This document shows, piece by piece, positions 60,916-64,000 of a stretch of DNA of 64,000 nucleotides. This DNA is from Phalacrocorax aristotelis (lineage: Eukaryota; Chordata; Aves; Suliformes; Phalacrocoracidae), in contig NC_134284.1 of NCBI RefSeq assembly GCF_949628215.1, positions 7,677,850-7,741,849 of the forward strand. Direction: 5' to 3'. The notes under the pieces are model-generated. The model made no database searches and was not told where the DNA came from. It worked only from the letters and a program-made list of their open reading frames with translations. The translations under genes and the position numbers were made by a program. The first letter of the stretch is position 1. Each line of letters begins with the position of its first letter.

Positions 60916-63900
60916 GTAAGAATAAATCTGATTTTGTTACGAAACTATTTTTTCACTCTCAGTTTGTTATTAAACTTAACACCAGATTCTCTCTTAATGC
61001 AAAATCTGTTCTGTCTTAGTTAGAAGTTGATTAGGAAAAAACAACTTGGAAGATTTTCTCAAGAAGGTTTATTCAGCAATAACTTCTAAAATGGTTAAAA
61101 AGTTGAAAACTTGATAATGTCAAAAGATAGGTAATTCAGCAAACCTAGCTTTTTCTTCAGTAGTTTGTGACCTTTTTTGTTATGTAAACTCCAAACTCAT
61201 TTAAGTGCAATTCAATTCTGAAAAATAAATGCTTCAAGTGAGTTTTTAAACCCATTTTAGTATTAGCTTGAATTTCAGAAGGTACCTATTTCTGCTTTTG
61301 TCCGCAAGGTGGTGTAGGTGTTCAATGTAGAGATAGAAGTGGTATATGACCATACTATGAGGAATCTATTTTAGATTTTTAAAATAATTATTTGGAAATT
61401 CAGATAGCCTTAAACCACTTTTATTTCCTGAAGTTTATTTTATAAAACCACTAGTAGAAATGTGCTTGATTAAAACAAATACTATACCTAAGATTTATGC
61501 ATTTTGTATATTGTTATGGAATAAATAATAGAAGATAATATGACTAAGAATAATTACTATCTGGAGGCTTTTTTTTACTGTAGAGTTAGTAATGCAAATC
61601 AATATCTAGCTGCGAGAAATATTTTGGTTTTATTACTGAGACTGTTAGAGGAATATGTAAATTATGCACATGCACATATGTGTTTGTATACAAAGTTGGC
61701 TGTGAACTGTGCAGTCATACAGACAGCATTGACCAGAAACTTGCATTGCTACGATGAAAATATTTTAGCACTAATGGGATGTTTTAGGATACTTGTAAAT
61801 TCTATTTTATGTAGTTTGTTCCTTATGAAAAGTCCCTTCCTCTTAAACTTAAGAGTGCTTTTTACAAATACACAATTTTTGGCCTGGTTTCTTTAAGAAA
61901 GGCATATATGAAAAAAACATGGTTTGCACTGTATTTTCTCCAATAATTGTTGAACTGGCTAGAGCCTTGCAAACAGAAGTACTGAATTTCTACAGGTTTC
62001 TTTTGAAACTCAGTGAAAGAATAGGGGATAGAAACCCGAATTATAATTTTTACAGGTGTAAATGCTGTTGCAAAAGGTCTACACTTATTTCAGTTTGTTA
62101 CCTGCTGACTATTTAATCAGCAAATGCTCGCTTACTAGACAGTAAATCCATGCAAAGCTCCATGTACTTGCCTCCTACTCAGCTGCTAGGTAGAGAATGT
62201 AGTGTCGGGTGGCCGCAGGCATGTGTTGGGGTAGGACTTTGGCACATCAAGATGCAGAGGGATCAAAGCTGTAGTGGAAGCTGAGGACAACTAGTGCTAC
62301 AAATATGGAGGGGTATTAGAATAACACTAGTGGAATGATATGAGGGTCGCTGGATATTTATTTCTACTGCATCAGGCTTCAGCAGTTTCTCTGGAACAAC
62401 TTGTTAAATGTTGCGTGTTGCATCTAATTTTTCACTGAGTTGATAGGATTATAAATTTGTCTAGTGAAATTGTAAATAAGTGGCCTGTGATTTCACATCA
62501 AGGGCAAAAGTTTAATTTCAAAACCAGGCAAGCCCGACAGGTTCTTCATGTACTGAGCATAGTATTTTCTGAAATAACCACAATAGCCTTTTAAAAGGCC
62601 ATAAATTGTAACCGTGAAAGTGTTACCAAGGTGTTGATTGTGTAAATTTTACTTTCAAATAAATTGTTTTTCCTTTAAGCTCCCAGTTATAGTAGTCCAG
62701 GAATTCTGTGGGGTGTTGAACTAAATGCTAACGCAGCCACAAAGTTGTGTGCTGCATCCATTTAGGTTATAATGGTGGTGTTTCTACACATAAACAGGCT
62801 TATATGAATTGATTCTCATTTCTGAATAAAAGCCTTTCAGGAGTAGATATAGAAAAATAGGAGGCATTAATAGAAAGCCTTATAAAGACAAAATGGGGAG
62901 GTAAAAGCACACTTAGAACACTAATCAGTAGGAGACATTTTGGTAAAACTTGTAAATGCCAAAACCAGCTTGGAAACTCAGGTCACTGGTGAGTTAAATT
63001 GACCCAAAACATAGATCTCCATTAAAAATCACAGCCGAGTTTTTAATCAAGTTATTCCTTTTTTCTTTAAGTTTTTATTGAACATATGCATTTGAAAAAT
63101 AATATTTTTTTGCTGAAACATTAAACGTGTCTTGTAAGATGATGTTTGTGCTCATTGCGCGTGATTCCTTTGAGTAGCTACGTGGTATTGTTTCTATTCT
63201 GGCATGGATCATTTATAGTATTTCATTTTAAGTGTGAACTCTGCCAAGGGATAACTAGAAATATTTTAAAATTTTATTTGACAATTTCACTTACAGTGAT
63301 CTAGTTCTGCATATTGTAATGAACATAATTAAGTAGAGTTTTATTTCTGGAAAAAAATATCTGTTCTAAAAGATTTGTGGCAGATTCTGTATAGTTGAAG
63401 ATTTGACTCTCTTTATCATTACTTGCCAAGCAAAGAGCACCTTTGAAATTTTAAGTGTCCTTGAAAGGGGTTAGAATAAAGCCAGCAAGTGGAGTACTTG
63501 TTAATCTTTGTTGAAAACCAGAGAGAATATGTATGCAGCAGAAAACACAAAGTTGTCCATTGCAAAAGTAATGGGGGAGATAACCAGAAGACATACAGGG
63601 AGCAGTTTGCTGACACGTGAGCATAACTGTGTCTTCTAGCAAAAAGATGTAGTTTCTACATTCATGCATCTGCGGAACAAGAAAAGCTATATTGAGAAAT
63701 AGCAGCTTTGTTGCAAATTGTTGCTTTGTAATGCACTCACTCTTTCACTAGTGCTTAAAAAATAGGTAAAGAGCTGTGAAGGTGTAGCTAAATAGTCCTC
63801 ACGGTGGATATTTCTGTTGTTGATGTTGTGAGCTGCTTTGCAGCTTTGATACATTTGCTGTAGTTGTATAAGTGAAATTCAGCCTTAGAAATGTTTGTCT

Positions 63901-64000
63901 GCAACGCACAAACTTTTGTTACTTTAAAGTTTTCATCAGCTGTTAGAGCTCAGTTATTGCTAAATAATTTATTTTCCATACAGAAAACGGTGTTCAGAGT
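60916..64000. other. SCFD1: SCFD1 intron 10 (continues off the window)
   Basis: AT-rich intron without recognisable repeat or exon. Open frames near 61540-62116 have no homology. An acceptor-like TTTTCCATACAG lies at 63972-63983, but the bases after it do not encode the expected next segment of SCFD1. Confidence 0.65.

Noticed and set aside
63972-64000. Acceptor-like TTTTCCATACAG followed by 17 bases, possible SCFD1 exon 11
   Set aside because: In the required phase the bases do not encode the expected DFHLNR segment. It may be a cryptic site.

Overview
The window is nuclear DNA from a bird. The evidence is several CR1 LINE fragments (one with the 3'-terminal ATTCTGTG hallmark), an LTR of a type widespread in birds, compact GT-AG introns, CpG-island promoters, and two genes whose exons translate into clear vertebrate orthologs. 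The species cannot be told from the sequence alone.

Layout. (1) 1 to about 19.3 kb is intergenic, AT-rich and poor in repeats. I found no credible coding exon there. It holds one degraded CR1 (about 2.94-3.30 kb), a (CA)n tract, a GC-richer block near 5.4-5.66 kb, RFX-type X-box motifs, and an LTR-like block at about 18.24-18.96 kb containing a near-consensus ZNF143/THAP11 site. (2) About 19.34-20.40 kb is the CpG-island promoter of G2E3. (3) G2E3 (PHD/RING and HECT-like ubiquitin ligase) runs left to right. A non-coding first exon ends at 19801, and 14 coding exons from 23332 to 39081 join in frame to 704 codons. A long 3' UTR probably ends near 43.27 kb. (4) About 43.85-44.66 kb is a second CpG island, the promoter of SCFD1 (Sly1, the ER-Golgi SM protein). 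Its first ten coding exons (275 codons, 44058-60915) are present in the same orientation. The remaining exons must lie beyond 64000.

Both genes are read on the + strand, with under 1 kb between the likely G2E3 poly(A) site and the SCFD1 CpG island. From memory, G2E3 and SCFD1 are also neighbours in this order in human. The two proteins are not known to act in one pathway: G2E3 is a G2/M-linked ubiquitin ligase, and SCFD1 controls SNARE assembly at the Golgi. Their adjacency looks like conserved synteny, not a functional operon.

Mobile DNA sits almost entirely in introns: CR1 copies in G2E3 introns 1 and 13 and SCFD1 introns 1, 4 and probably 6, and one retroviral LTR in G2E3 intron 5. I see no novel gene system, CRISPR array or complete mobile element. 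The observations most worth checking are the G2E3 pseudo-HECT site (Leu where HECT ligases have the catalytic Cys), a CHR-type cell-cycle element in the G2E3 core promoter, a ZNF143/THAP11-like site in the upstream LTR-like block, RFX X-boxes in the intergenic part, and a CTCF-like site in SCFD1 intron 6.
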